DNA of 64,000 nt, taken from positions 323,001 to 387,000 of the forward strand of contig NC_134527.1 in the NCBI RefSeq assembly GCF_027942865.1, written 5' to 3'. Position 1 is the stretch's first letter, and each line of letters begins with the position of its first letter. Of the stretch, positions 23,838 through 34,400 are shown piece by piece. The DNA comes from Odontesthes bonariensis (taxonomy: Eukaryota > Chordata > Actinopteri > Atheriniformes > Atherinopsidae). A program made the position numbers and the translations under genes. Under the pieces are notes generated by a model. That model did no database searches and was not told the DNA's origin. It saw only the letters and a program-made list of their open reading frames with translations.

Positions 23838-24752
23838 CACGGAGCTCCACGGGTAACGAGTTGGCAGAGCTCCACGGGTAACGAGTTGGCAGAGCTCCAG
23901 GGGTAACGAGTTGGCAGAGCTCCAGGGGTAACGAGTTGGCAGAGCTCCACGGGTAACGAGTTGGCAGAGCTCCACGGGTAACGAGTTGGCAGAGCTCCAG
24001 GGGTAACGAGTTGGCAGATCTCCACGGGTAACGAGTTGGCAGATCTCCAGGGGTAACGAGTTGGCAGAGCTCCACGGGTAACGAGTTGGCAGATCTCCAC
24101 GGGTAACGAGTTGGCAGAGCTCCACGGGTAACGAGTTGGCAGATCTCCACGGGTAACGAGTTGGCAGATCTCCACGGGTAACGAGTTGGCAGATCTCCAG
24201 GGGTAACGAGTTGGCAGAGCTCCACGGGTAACGAGTTGGCAGATCTCCAGGGGTAACGAGTTGGCAGAGCTCCACGGGTAACGAGTTGGCAGATCTCCAG
24301 GGGTAACGAGTTGGCAGAGCTCCAGGGGTAACGAGTTGGCAGAGCTCCAGGGGTAACGAGTTGGCAGATCTCCAGGGGTAACGAGTTGGCAGAGCTCCAG
24401 GGGTAACGAGTTGGCAGAGCTCCACGGGTAACGAGTTGGCAGATCTCCAGGGGTAACGAGTTGGCAGATCTCCAGGGGTAACGAGTTGGCAGAGCTCCAG
24501 GGGTAACGAGTTGGCAGATCTCCAGGGGTAACGAGTTGGCAGAGCTCCACGGGTAACGAGTTGGCAGATCTCCAGGGGTAACGAGTTGGCAGATCTCCAG
24601 GGGTAACGAGTTGGCAGAGCTCCAGGGGTAACGAGTTGGCAGATCTCCAGGGGTAACGAGTTGGCAGAGCTCCAGGGGTAACGAGTTGGCAGAGCTCCAG
24701 GGGTAACGAGTTGGCAGAGCTCCACGGGTAACGAGTTGGCAGATCTCCACGG
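23838..24752. repeat. 25-bp minisatellite alternating GAGCTC and AGATCT
   Basis: About 36 copies of a 25-bp unit, core GGGTAACGAGTTGGCAGA. Two binary variable sites exist: GAGCTCC or GATCTCC, and CACGGG or CAGGGG. No simple periodic order of the four combinations was seen. Since 25 is not a multiple of three the three minus frames all read the same 25-residue cycle; not coding. Confidence 0.96.
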
Positions 24753-25460
24753 TGGTTTATCTGTTTCAGAGTCCCACCATAACCACTAAAGTCTTCCTAA
24801 ATCTCTCGCATCTCATCTGAACACCACTAAACTTACAGCATGCTCTCTCTTGTTCCTCATATTTTCAACTTTCTGAGAAAATGTGTAAAACTTTCACCAC
24901 TTTGTTCACCATTTGTATCCATGGTGACGGTCCCACCTTGAAAAGATGTTAAATTCTCACGTCCCTGAAGCTCCGCCCACCTGAACCAGGAAGTTGCTTC
25001 GACTCTGCATTGAAACGGTTCCGGCCTGAACACATCTGCATCAGTATCAGGATCACAGCACCGCTTGGAGGACGCCACCTTTACTACCTTACTACTTTGT
25101 ACCTGAACGCCTCATTGCGTGGGTGATGGTCGCTGCTGGAAGATTCATTTTGTGATGATCCTCTTCCTGGTTCTGGTTCTGATGGACGACTCAGGACTCT
25201 TGATTCAAGACTCATGATTTATACCCGACTCACAGCTCAGTCGCTCCCTCTCGGCTTTATTTTGAAGGAAGCGGGAGTTCATTCATTCTGTACATAATTA
25301 TTTTATTCTAATGGTGCACTGTTGAATGTTAGAAAATTATTATTTTTGCACTATTGTTTAGGTTATTTAAATGTTGTATTTGTGCACATTTTCATTAATT
25401 TTATTATATTTTTGCACTGTTTCACACTGAATGTTAATTTATTGGTTATTTGAATTTATT
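24753..25460. other. Intergenic stretch, nothing recognised
   Basis: Ordinary A/T-rich sequence between the 25-bp array and the LINE. No exon, RNA gene or terminal repeats found. Confidence 0.55.
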
Positions 25461-25510
25461 TAGAGAGAAAGAAATTTTACTCCAGCAACACTTGACTCTC
25501 TTGTTGACAG

Positions 25511-25813
25511 CACTATAGTTTCAATGCGTACAGCACTGGACAATGTTGCCCCTCTGAAAAGGAAGGTAATCAGTCAGAAGAGGTTGGCTCCTTGGTATAA
25601 TTCACAGCTGCGTGCTTTAAAGCAGGCTGCAAGAAAGCTGGAGAGACAGTGGCGTTCCTCTAATTTAGAAGAGTCTCAGTTAGTCTGGAAAGATAGTTTA
25701 ATAACGTATAAGAAAGCCCTTCGTAAAGCTAGAACTGCTTATTATTCATCATTGATAGAAGAGAATAAGAATAATCCCAGGTTTCTCTTCAGCGCTGTAG
25801 CCAGTCTGACTAA
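25511..25813 (+). pseudogene. LINE ORF2 fragment before the MITE
   Basis: Open frame read SLVDSTIVSMRTALDNVAPL and onward to SAVASLTK. It stops only because the MITE follows; the natural continuation (SPSSAEPVIPLTLSSDDF) resumes at 26486. The ORF lacks the upstream apurinic endonuclease, so it is the broken middle of ORF2. Confidence 0.8.
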
Positions 25814-26482
25814 AGCCCTATTCGGACGGGACTAGTTCAATGGGGGGGGCGTATGGTAATGTTGGTTAACCAGACGACGCCAGGGAGAAGAAATGACCAA
25901 TTCGGACGGGACAAGAAATCCCTGTAATATTCATCTAACATGGGAGGAGTTTTCTTGAATATAAAGCATTCTGCTCCAAAATTATTGTATACAAACGCAG
26001 AAGACTTTTTTGTTTGTTTACCTGAATGATAAGTATTACTAAAACGTATTGTACAGTATAACAGAACAGAAGATTTATTCATTTCTGACCTTAATGTAAA
26101 GTACTGTTCACCAAAAGTTTTGCTCAGGATACTTATTTTACCTGAATGTAAAGTATAGTTTAAAAAAAGGATTGCACAACGAAACTTATTTTCAGCTGTT
26201 TGTTAACGTGTCATTTTCTATTTTACACCTAATTGTTTCTCTCTTTAAAAGGATGTGACGACACATTCCGTACTTATTACCGAAGGTCGCATTCGCACGG
26301 GATTAGTATTACCTATGGTAGATACTCCGGACCGTTTCACAGGAGGTAGAATTCTCGGCAAAGTTTACCGACATACTCCGCTATCTTTACTGACATGGCG
26401 CGTTCGGACGGGACTAGATTTCCCGGCTATTATTACTTTACCCCAGGTCCCCCCATTAAACTAGTCCCGTCCGAATAGGGCT
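25814..26482. mobile_element. 669-bp PIF/Harbinger-type MITE inserted in the LINE
   Basis: Terminal inverted repeats AGCCCTATTCGGACGGGACT (left) and its complement ending CCGAATAGGGCT (right), continuing through AGTT. The target duplication is TAA (25811-25813 and 26483-26485), the 3-bp TWA class typical of PIF/Harbinger. Removing it restores the LINE reading frame exactly. Sub-terminal copies of TTCGGACGGGAC occur inside. No transposase ORF. Confidence 0.88.
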
Positions 26483-26485
26483 TAA

Positions 26486-28140
26486 GAGTCCGAGCTCTGC
26501 TGAGCCAGTTATTCCTTTAACTCTCAGCAGTGATGATTTCATGAGCTTCTTTATCAATAAAATTGTTTCTATTAGAGAGAAGATTGATGGAGTCCTTCCC
26601 ACTATTATCAGTGATGTATCATCAAGTACAGCAGCTTTAGAAGTATCTTTAGAACCTGATTTGTATTTAGACGGCTTCTGCCCAGTTGATCTCTCTGAAC
26701 TAACGACAGCAATAGTCTCTTCTAAACCATCAACTTGTGTTTTAGACCCAATCCCAACCAGACTGATCAAGGAGGTTTTCCCATTAATCAATACTTCCAT
26801 ATTGGATTTGATCAATCTGTCTTTGTTGACAGGATATGTACCTCAGCCTTTTAAGGTTGCTGTAATTAAACCTTTACTTAAAAAACCTACTCTTGATTCA
26901 GAAGTGTTGGCTCATTATAGACCTATATCCAATCTCCCTTTTATGTCTAAAGTTCTTTATAAAATAGTTGCAGCTCAGCTTTGTGATCACTTACACAGAA
27001 ATAATGTGTTTGAAGAGTTTCAGTCAGGATTCAGAGTGCATCATAGCACAGAAACTGCACTGCTGAAAGTTACCAATGATCTCCTCTTAGCCTCTGATAG
27101 CGGACTTGTGTCTGTGCTTGTCCTGTTGGATCTCAGTGCTGCATTTGATACGGTCGATCACAGTATCTTATTACACAGACTTGAACATGTTATTGGGATT
27201 AAAGGAACTGCATTAGGCTGGTTTAAGTCATATTTATCTGATAGATTTCAGTTTGTTCTTGTAAATGAAGAATCTTCCTCACACACCAGAGTAAGTCATG
27301 GAGTTCCTCAGGGTTCTGTGCTTGGACCGATTCTTTTCACTTTACACATGCTTCCATTAGGTAACATTATTAGACAGCATGGCATAAATTTCCATTGCTA
27401 TGCTGATGATACTCAGCTGTACTTATCTATAAAACCAGATGAAACCAATAGGTTGGTCAGACTACAAGCATGTCTTAAAGACATAAAGACCTGGATGACT
27501 CAGAACTGTCTGCTGCTAAATTCAGACAAAACTGAAGTCGTTATCTTTGGACCTGAGCGTTTCAGGGAGAAATTGTCTAGCTATATAGTTACTCTAGATG
27601 GTATTTCCTTGGCTTCTAGTTCTACAGTGAGGAACCTTGGAGTTATTTTTGACCAAAACTTATCATTTGACTCGCATATAAAACAGGTTTCTAGGACTGC
27701 CTTCTTTCACCTTAGTAATATTGTTAAAATCAGGAACATCTTGTCTCAGAGTGATGCAGAAAAACTAATTCATGCATTTGTTACTTCAAGATTGGACTAC
27801 TGTAATTCTTTATTATTGGGCTGTCCCACATATTCTCTGAAAAGCCTCCAGCTGATCCAAAATGCTGCAGCCAGAGTTCTGATGAGAACTAACAGGAGAG
27901 ATCATATTTCTCCAGTTTTAGCTTCTCTTCATTGGCTCCCTGTTAAATTCAGAATAGAATTTAAGATTCTTCTCCTTACATATAAAGCTCTTAATGACCG
28001 AGCTCCATCATATCTTAAAGATCTCATTGTAAGATATTTTCCTAACAGAGCACTTCGTTCCCAAACTGCAGGTTTACTTGAGGTTCCCAGAGTTTCTAAA
28101 AGTAGAATGGGAGGCAGAGCCTTCAGTTATCAGGCCCCTC
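26486..28140 (+). pseudogene. LINE ORF2 reverse transcriptase region
   Basis: About 550 codons open without a stop. Fingers/palm motifs run in order: KPLLKKPTLDSEVLAHYRPI, HHSTETALLKVTNDLL, LDLSAAFDTVDHSILLHRL, GVPQGSVLGPILFTLHMLPL, CYADDTQLYL, then RNLGVIFDQNLSFDSHIKQV. Catalytic Asp residues of motifs A (AFDT) and C (YADD) are present. The ORF tail runs into the 55-bp tandem expansion at 28085 and loses its normal end. It is a recent but non-functional copy. Confidence 0.85.
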
Positions 28141-28930
28141 TCTGTGGAACCAGCTGCCAGTTTGGGAGGCAGAGCCTTCAGTTATCAGGCCCCTCTCTGT
28201 GGAACCAGCTGCCAGTTTGGGAGGCAGAGCCTTCAGTTATCAGGCCCCTCTCTCTGTGGAACTAGCTGCCAGTTTGGGAGGCAGAGCCTTCAGTTATCAG
28301 GCCCCTCTCTGTGGAACCAGCTGCCAGTTTGGGAGGCAGAGCCTTCAGTTATCAGGCCCCTCTCTGAGGAACCAGCTGCCAGTTTGGGAGGCAGAGCCTT
28401 CAGTTATCAGGCCCCTCTCTGTGGAACCAGCTGCCAGTTTGGGAGGCAGAGCCTTCAGTTATCAGGCCCCTCTCTGTGGAACCAGCTGCCAGTTTGGGAG
28501 GCAGAGCCTTCAGTTATCAGGCCCCTCTCTGTGGAACCAGCTGCCAGTTTGGGAGGCAGAGCCTTCAGTTATCAGGCCCCTCTCTGTGGAACCAGCTGCC
28601 AGTTTGGGAGGCAGAGCCTTCAGTTATCAGGCCCCTCTCTGTGGAACCAGCTGCCAGTTTGGGAGGCAGAGCCTTCAGTTATCAGGCCCCTCTCTGTGGA
28701 ACCAGCTGCCAGTTTGGGAGGCAGAGCCTTCAGTTATCAGGCCCCTCTCTATGGGACCAGCTGCCAGTTTGGGAGGCAGAGCCTTCGGTTATCAGGCCCC
28801 TCTCTGCGGAACAAGTTGCCAGTTTGGGAGGCAGAGCCTTCAGTTATCAGGCCCCTCTCTGAGGAACCAGCTGCCAGTTTGGGAGGCAGAGCCTTCGGTT
28901 ATCAGGCCCCTCTCTGTGGAATATGCTGCC
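28085..28930. repeat. 55-bp minisatellite derived from the LINE ORF2 tail
   Basis: About fifteen copies of a 55-bp unit containing GGGAGGCAGAGCCTTCAGTT and CTCTGTGGAACCAGCTGCCA. The unit is the LINE's own C-terminal coding sequence (GGRAFSYQAPLCGTSC). Since 55 is not a multiple of three, the frame rotates with each copy. One copy has an extra CT, and others GAGGAACC or ATGGGACC. After the last unit the LINE continues with GTCCGGGAAGCAGACACCCT. Confidence 0.95.
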
Positions 28931-29479
28931 AGTAAATGTCCGGGAAGCAGACACCCTCTCTACCTTTTAACCTTTCCCCCTCTCTTTCTGTCTTCTCAAA
29001 CCCCAGCTGGTCGAGGCGGATGGCCACCCTTCCTGAGTCTGGTTCTGCCAGAGGTTTCTTCCTGTTCAAAGGGAGTCGTTTCTCTCCACAGTCGCCTCAG
29101 GCACGCTCAGGATGGGAGATTGGACCGAAAAAGAAAAAGTTTTCAGTGCAATCTGTTGGTTTCCTTAGCTAGGAAATCGTTTTTGAATTGGCTCTATATG
29201 AACGAATTGGATTATTTTATGAATAATTATGATTACAATTAATTTAATTCCAATTGGCTTGACTTGGACTTTATTATCTAAGAGATGACATTTGTTGTAT
29301 TTGGCGCTATATAAATAAAAATGAATTGAATTGAAAGTAAGAAAAACAAATGTTTGGCCTTGGAGACTTCTTGATTTTTAGCCTTTTTCACAATGATTTG
29401 GAACTTGTTTGTACATTCCGTGGTGCACACTCTGGGTGACCGATTGGTTTGTGTCTGTTTCCTCCTCGCTCCGCCCCCC

Positions 29480-29626
29480 CCAGAGTGACATGTTCTATTG
29501 TGCTCTATTTTTTTGTTCTTGTGGTTGTTTTACTTTATTTACTTTGTATATTGATCTTATTTGTAAAGCACTTTGAGCTACATTTTATGTATGAAAGGTG
29601 CTATGTAAATAAATTTATTATTATTA
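29480..29626 (+). mobile_element. Second LINE/SINE-type 3' tail
   Basis: GTAAAGCACTTTGAGCTACA followed by ATGAAAGGTGCTATGTAAAT and (TTA)n is the common 3' end of L2-type LINEs and of SINEs that borrow it. No coding part is attached. It lies just downstream of the LINE and ends at the TTAA MITE. Confidence 0.7.
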
Positions 29627-30055
29627 TTAAAGCAATACTATGTAACATTTCTACCTTAAAATAACAGCTTGAAAAAATTTGTGCGGCTAGAATGAGTTTT
29701 AATATTACGATTGGCCTGTCTCCTGTGCCCTTCGGGGGTCTGAGTTGGAAAAACTGCGCTATGTAACTTTGCTGAAGCGGCCCGGGAGCTGAGTGGAAGT
29801 ACTTCGACTTGCTTTCTGGCACACCTACCGCAAAAACAAATAGACCCCTCTCACGCTCCCAGGTACATTTGATTACTCTTACCTTCTCGGTCGACATAGC
29901 TTGCACCTTCTGACTCTTCGCCGGTTCGTCAACAAACGTGAAAAGTGAAAGTGAAAGGGTGTTGTATTTACGACAGTGTAACCGTACATTACCTCCAAGC
30001 CTGTAGGGGGAGCTCCAGAGTGGGCTTTTTGAGAAGTTACATTGTATTGCTTTAA
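29627..30055. mobile_element. ~430-bp TTAA-flanked MITE
   Basis: TTAA at 29627-29630 and 30052-30055. Imperfect inverted termini: AAGCAATACTATGTAAC on the left and GTTACATTGTATTGCTTT on the right. No transposase ORF. TTAA target suggests the piggyBac or Kolobok group. It inserted in the (TTA)n tail of the LINE fragment. Confidence 0.75.
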
Positions 30056-30494
30056 GTGACTCGAAAACCCGATTCATTTTAGTGAGCGACTCATACAAAC
30101 TGGAGTCAGTAAAAGGAATCGAGTATCCCATCACACGTGCGCACTTGCGTCCGTGCACACTCGCGTCCGTGCACACTCCTGTCCGTGCACAGCGAACAGA
30201 AGTGAAACACCTGAGCAGGTTCACCTGAAGAATGTTTGAGCTTCAGAATAATTTACAGCCACATTCAGCCGCCGCCTTTCAGACTGAACTCGGGGATTTC
30301 TCCCGTTACTGATCACTGCTGCCTCTCAGGCTAAACTCGGGGATTTCTCCCGTTATTGATCACTGATCGACACGTTTGAGGAGTAAAAACATATTAATGA
30401 TCACAGAAAGATTTTACAGAACATTTCATCCCCACAACAACAGAAAGAAGCAAAAAATTAAAGAGAAATTAATCAAAGGTCAGTTTCTGTCAGC
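30056..30494. other. Stretch with two short local duplications
   Basis: A GCGTCCGTGCACACT step is repeated three times at 30147-30192. A 40-50-bp unit around CTCGGGGATTTCTCCCGTTA is duplicated at about 30275-30365. No gene recognised. Confidence 0.6.
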
Positions 30495-30895
30495 CACGCC
30501 CCCATCCGCTTCTTTGGCCACGCCCTCCTCCATTGCTTTGGCCACGCCCTCCTGCTCACCGTCCAACCCGCTGCTTTGGCCACGCCCTCCTGCTCGCTGT
30601 CCAACCCGCTGCTTTGGCCACGCCCTCATCCATTGCTTTGGCCCCGCCCTCCTGCTCGCAGTCCAACCCGCTGCTTTGGCCACGCCCTCCTGCTCGCCGT
30701 CCAACCCGCTGCTTTGGCCACGCCCTCATCCATTGCTTTGGCCACGCCCTCCTGCTCGCAGTCCAACCCGCTGCTTTGGCCACGCCCTCATCCACTGCTT
30801 TGGCCACGCCCTCCTGCTCGCTGTCCAACCCGCTGCTTTGGCCACGCCCTCCTGCTCACTGTCCAACCCTCAGCTTTGGCCACGCCCCCCTGCCG
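30495..30895. repeat. Compound 38/24-bp minisatellite with GGCCACGCCC boxes
   Basis: Alternating 38-bp units (GGCCACGCCCTCCTGCTCGC then GTCCAACCCGCTGCTTT) and 24-bp units (GGCCACGCCCTCATCCATTG). Every copy holds GGCCACGCCC, a GC-box/KLF-like sequence. It lies just downstream of the pisd stop codon, so may fall in the 3' UTR or flank. Confidence 0.92.
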
Positions 30896-30994
30896 GAGCA
30901 GGTGACGGTGTGCGGCGGGTCATGTGACATCAGCAGTTAAATTTTAAAGGTTTCTGTTAGCTCAAAGTTTTGTGGACGAGCGACACTGAGACAT

Positions 30995-30997
<3 letters not shown>

Positions 30998-31028
<31 letters not shown>
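30998..31028. repeat. (AG)n microsatellite
   Basis: Uninterrupted AG dinucleotide repeat of about 15 units, roughly 165 bases beyond the pisd stop codon (minus strand CT run). Confidence 0.95.
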
Positions 31029-31030
<2 letters not shown>

Positions 31031-31191
31031 TTGGCGTTTCCTCCTTCATGAGGCACAAAGCATTCTGGGAGCTTGAGTCCAACATGTCCTTTTAATGTCC
31101 TCCACAGAGAAAATGGCGCCCTGAACTCTTCCACCGAGTCCTTCCCACGCCTTGCCCCGCCCCGCCCCGCCCCCTCTGAGCCCGCAGCCAA

Positions 31192-31437
31192 TCACAGGCT
31201 GCCGAGGCCTTCCCCCACTCTGATTCGCTGGCCGGGCTGCAGGTTGAAGGTGAAGTCTTTGGGCGCCTCGAACAGCAGAACGATGGTGGAACCCAGGTTG
31301 AACTCGCCAACGGCCTGCCCCTTCTGTAAGGCCACGCCCTCTTCACCCGCCGCCTTCAGCACCTGGTCGCCCGCGGCAACGTAGCTGCGGTCGTGGAAGG
31401 CGCCTTTCCTGTAGCGCGGCGCGTTGGTCTGCAGCTC
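31192..31437 (-). CDS. pisd: pisd last coding exon with LGST self-processing site
   Basis: 246-bp exon, 81 codons and TGA. It runs [19 protein letters not shown], then [19 protein letters not shown] and [13 protein letters not shown]. Cleavage between Gly and Ser of LGST yields the alpha chain of about 32 residues with its N-terminal pyruvoyl group. The length and end match vertebrate PISD. A clear AATAAA was not found on the minus strand in the first 700 bases after the stop. Confidence 0.95.
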   Translation of the reverse strand, partial: ELQTNAPRYRKGAFHDRSYVAAGDQVLKAAGEEGVALQKGQAVGEFNLGSTIVLLFEAPKDFTFNLQPGQRIRVGEGLGSL

Positions 31438-34400
31438 CTGAGGACGAGGAAGTCATGTGATCAAACAGGAAGCGTTTACACTGACCGGAGATGTGTGGTT
31501 GTTTTTATTCTGTTGTCATGGTAACGGAGAGGTCATGCCTTTCAGTTAAAAATGTCGATGTTTCCACTCGTTTCTATAAATAAAACTATAAATAAATCAT
31601 GTTTTCAGGTTACCTGGTCAAAGTAAACTCTGATGGAGCCCACGTTCGTCGCTCCGACCGCCGTTAATGAGAAAAAGCCGTGGTGCCATTGGCCGGTGAG
31701 CGCCACGCGCTCGTTCAGGCAGAAGAGCTCTTTGACCCAGCGAGCCACGCCCGGGTTCACCGACATCAGCGAGCCTGAGAAGGACGAGAGACACGTGAGG
31801 GTTGGGCTGAAGGCGCGGTAGAGACAGGTAAACAGGTACACAGGTAAAGAGGTACACAGGTACACAGGTAAACAGGTACACAGGTAAACAGGTAAACAGG
31901 TACACAGGTAAAGAGGTACACAGGTAAACAGGTACACAGGTAAACAGGTACACAGGTAAACAGGTAAACAGGTACACAGGTAAAGAGGTACACAGGTAAA
32001 GAGGTACACAGGTAAACAGGTAAACAGGTAAACAGGTACACAGGTACACAGGTGAACAGGTGAAACGGGTAAACAGGTACACAGGTACACAGGTGAACAG
32101 GTGAACAGGTACACAGGTAAACAGGTACACAGGTACACAGGTACACAGGTGAACAGGTACACAGGTACACAGGTACACAGGTACACAGGTACACAGGTGA
32201 ACAGGTGAACAGGTAAACAGGTACACAGGTACACAGGTGAACAGGTACACAGGTACACAGGTGAACAGGTAAACAGGTAAAGAGGTACACAGGTAAAGAG
32301 GTACACAGGTAAAGAGGTACACAGGTAAACAGGTACACAGGTAAACAGGTACAGAGGTAAACAGGTAAACAGGTACACAGGTAAAGAGGTACACAGGTAC
32401 ACAGGTACACAGGTAAAGAGGTACACAGGTGAAACAGGTACACAGGTACACAGGTACACAGGTACACAGCTGAACAGGTGAACAGGTACACAGGTACACA
32501 GGTAAACAGGTACAGAGGTACACAGGTACACAGGTACACAGGTACACAGGTGAACAGGTGAACAGGTAAACAGGTACACAGGTACACAGGTGAACAGGTA
32601 AACAGGTAAACAGGTAAACAGGTACACAGGTACACAGGTGAACAGGTAAACAGGTAAACAGGTAAACAGGTACACAGGTACACAGGTGAACAGGTAAACA
32701 GGTAAACAGGTACACAGGTAAACAGGTGAACAGGTACACAGGTGAACAGGTACACAGGTGAACAGGTAAACAGGTGAACAGGTTAACAGGTGAACAGGTA
32801 AACAGGTAAACAGGTGAACAGGTACACAGGTAAACAGGTGAACAGGTACACAGGTGAACAGGTGAACAGGTAAACAGGTGAACAGGTGAACAGGTGAACA
32901 GGTACACAGGTAAACAGGTGAACAGGTGAACAGGTAAACAGGTGAACAGGTGAACAGGTACACAGGTACACAGGTACACAGGTGAACAGGTAAACAGGTG
33001 AACAGGTGAACAGGTACACAGGTACACAGGTGAACAGGTGAACAGGTAAACAGGTAAACAGGTACACAGGTACACAGGTGAACAGGTAAACAGGTAAACA
33101 GGTAAACAGGTAAACAGGTAAACAGGTACACAGGTACACAGGTACACAGGTAAACAGGTGAACAGGTGAACAGGTACACAGGTGAACAGGTACACAGGTG
33201 AACAGGTGAACAGGTAAACAGGTAAACAGGTGAACAGGTACACAGGTGAACAGGTGAACAGGTAAACAGGTGAACAGGTACACAGGTACACAGGTGAACA
33301 GGTGAACAGGTAAACAGGTAAACAGGTAAACCGGAGAAAACACTCACCTGGAAAGTGGCGCCGCAGCTCCACCTTCCAGTCGGTGGGCGAGTGGAAGCAG
33401 TGGTAGTCCCCAGGAGCCAGATATATGACCACGTGGAACAGCTCGCTGTCCGGAGACGACAGCAGGAGGTCCTGGAAGGACGAGGAGGACGGCTCTGAGG
33501 AGGGAGGACATGTTTAGAGTTTTCAACTGCTACAGGTGGTGTCCTAAAGGAACAAACAGCTGATAAACAGCTGATTAACAAACAGCTGGTAAACAAACAG
33601 CTGGCAAACAAACAGCTGATAAACAAACAGCTGATAGACAAACAGCTGATAGACAAACAGCTGATAAACAAACAGCTGGTAAACAAACAGCTGGTAAACA
33701 GCTGATAGACAAACAGCTGGGATACAAACAGCTGGTAAACAAACAGCTGGTAAACAGCTGATAGACAAACAGCTGGGATACAAACAGCTGGTAAACAAAC
33801 AGCTGGTAAACAGCTGATAGACAAACAGCTGGTTAACAAACAGCTGATAAACAGCTGATAGACAAACAGCTGGTTAACAAACAGCTGGTAAACAGCTGGT
33901 TAACAAACAGCTGATAAACAGCTGATAGACAAACAGCTGGTAAACAAACAGCTGGTAAACAGCTGATAGACAAAACAGCTGGTAAACAGCTGGTTAACAA
34001 ACAGCTGATAAACAGCTGATAGACAAACAGCTGGTAAACAAACAGCTGGTAAACAAACAGCTCATAGACAAACAGCTGATAAAAAAACTGATAAACAGCT
34101 GGTGAAAAGCTGGGATACAAACAGCTGATAAACAAACAGCTGGTAAAGAGCTGATAAACAGCTGGTAAACAAACAGCTGGTAAACAGCTGATAAACAAAC
34201 AGCTGGTAAACAGCTGATAGACAAACAGCTGATAAACAAACAGCTGGTAAACAGCTGATAAACAAACAGCTGGTAAACAGCTGATAGACAAACAGCTGAT
34301 AGACAAACAGCTGGTAAACAAACAGCTGGTAAACAAACAGCTGGTAAACAGCTGATAAACAAACAGCTGATAGACAAAAAGCTGGTAAACAAACAGCTGG

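Larger units (their letters stand above)
25461..29335 (+). mobile_element. L2/Maui-like LINE, 5'-truncated and disrupted
   Basis: Non-LTR retrotransposon. The 5' part (25461-25810) encodes the endonuclease-to-RT linker (NFTPATLDSLVDS ... RTAYYSSLIEENKNNPRFLF). After a 669-bp MITE the ORF continues at 26486 through the reverse transcriptase to about 28140. RT landmarks are LDLSAAFDTVDH (motif A), VSHGVPQGSVLGPILF (motif B), HCYADDTQLYLS (catalytic motif C) and a C-terminal HWLPVKFRIEFKILLLTYKA block. The 3' end has CAGAGGTTTCTTCCTGTTCA and closes with GGCGCTATATAAATAAAAAT then (GAATT)n-like tail, as in fish L2-type LINEs; Rex1/Babar is the alternative. The endonuclease start is missing, so it is not autonomous. 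Confidence 0.85.

Noticed and set aside
23787..24750. Three overlapping 240-312-codon minus-strand frames
   Set aside because: A 25-bp tandem unit reads the same peptide cycle in every frame.
28078..29242. Plus-strand frames with RAFSYQAPL repeats as a new repeat protein
   Set aside because: They are the frame-rotating 55-bp expansion of the LINE ORF2 tail, not a separate gene.
31605..33839. 744-codon minus-strand frame with CLPVYLFT cycles
   Set aside because: It reads through two real pisd exons and the octamer intron between them, in part out of the pisd frame. Splice sites at 33348 and 31774 show the array is intronic.
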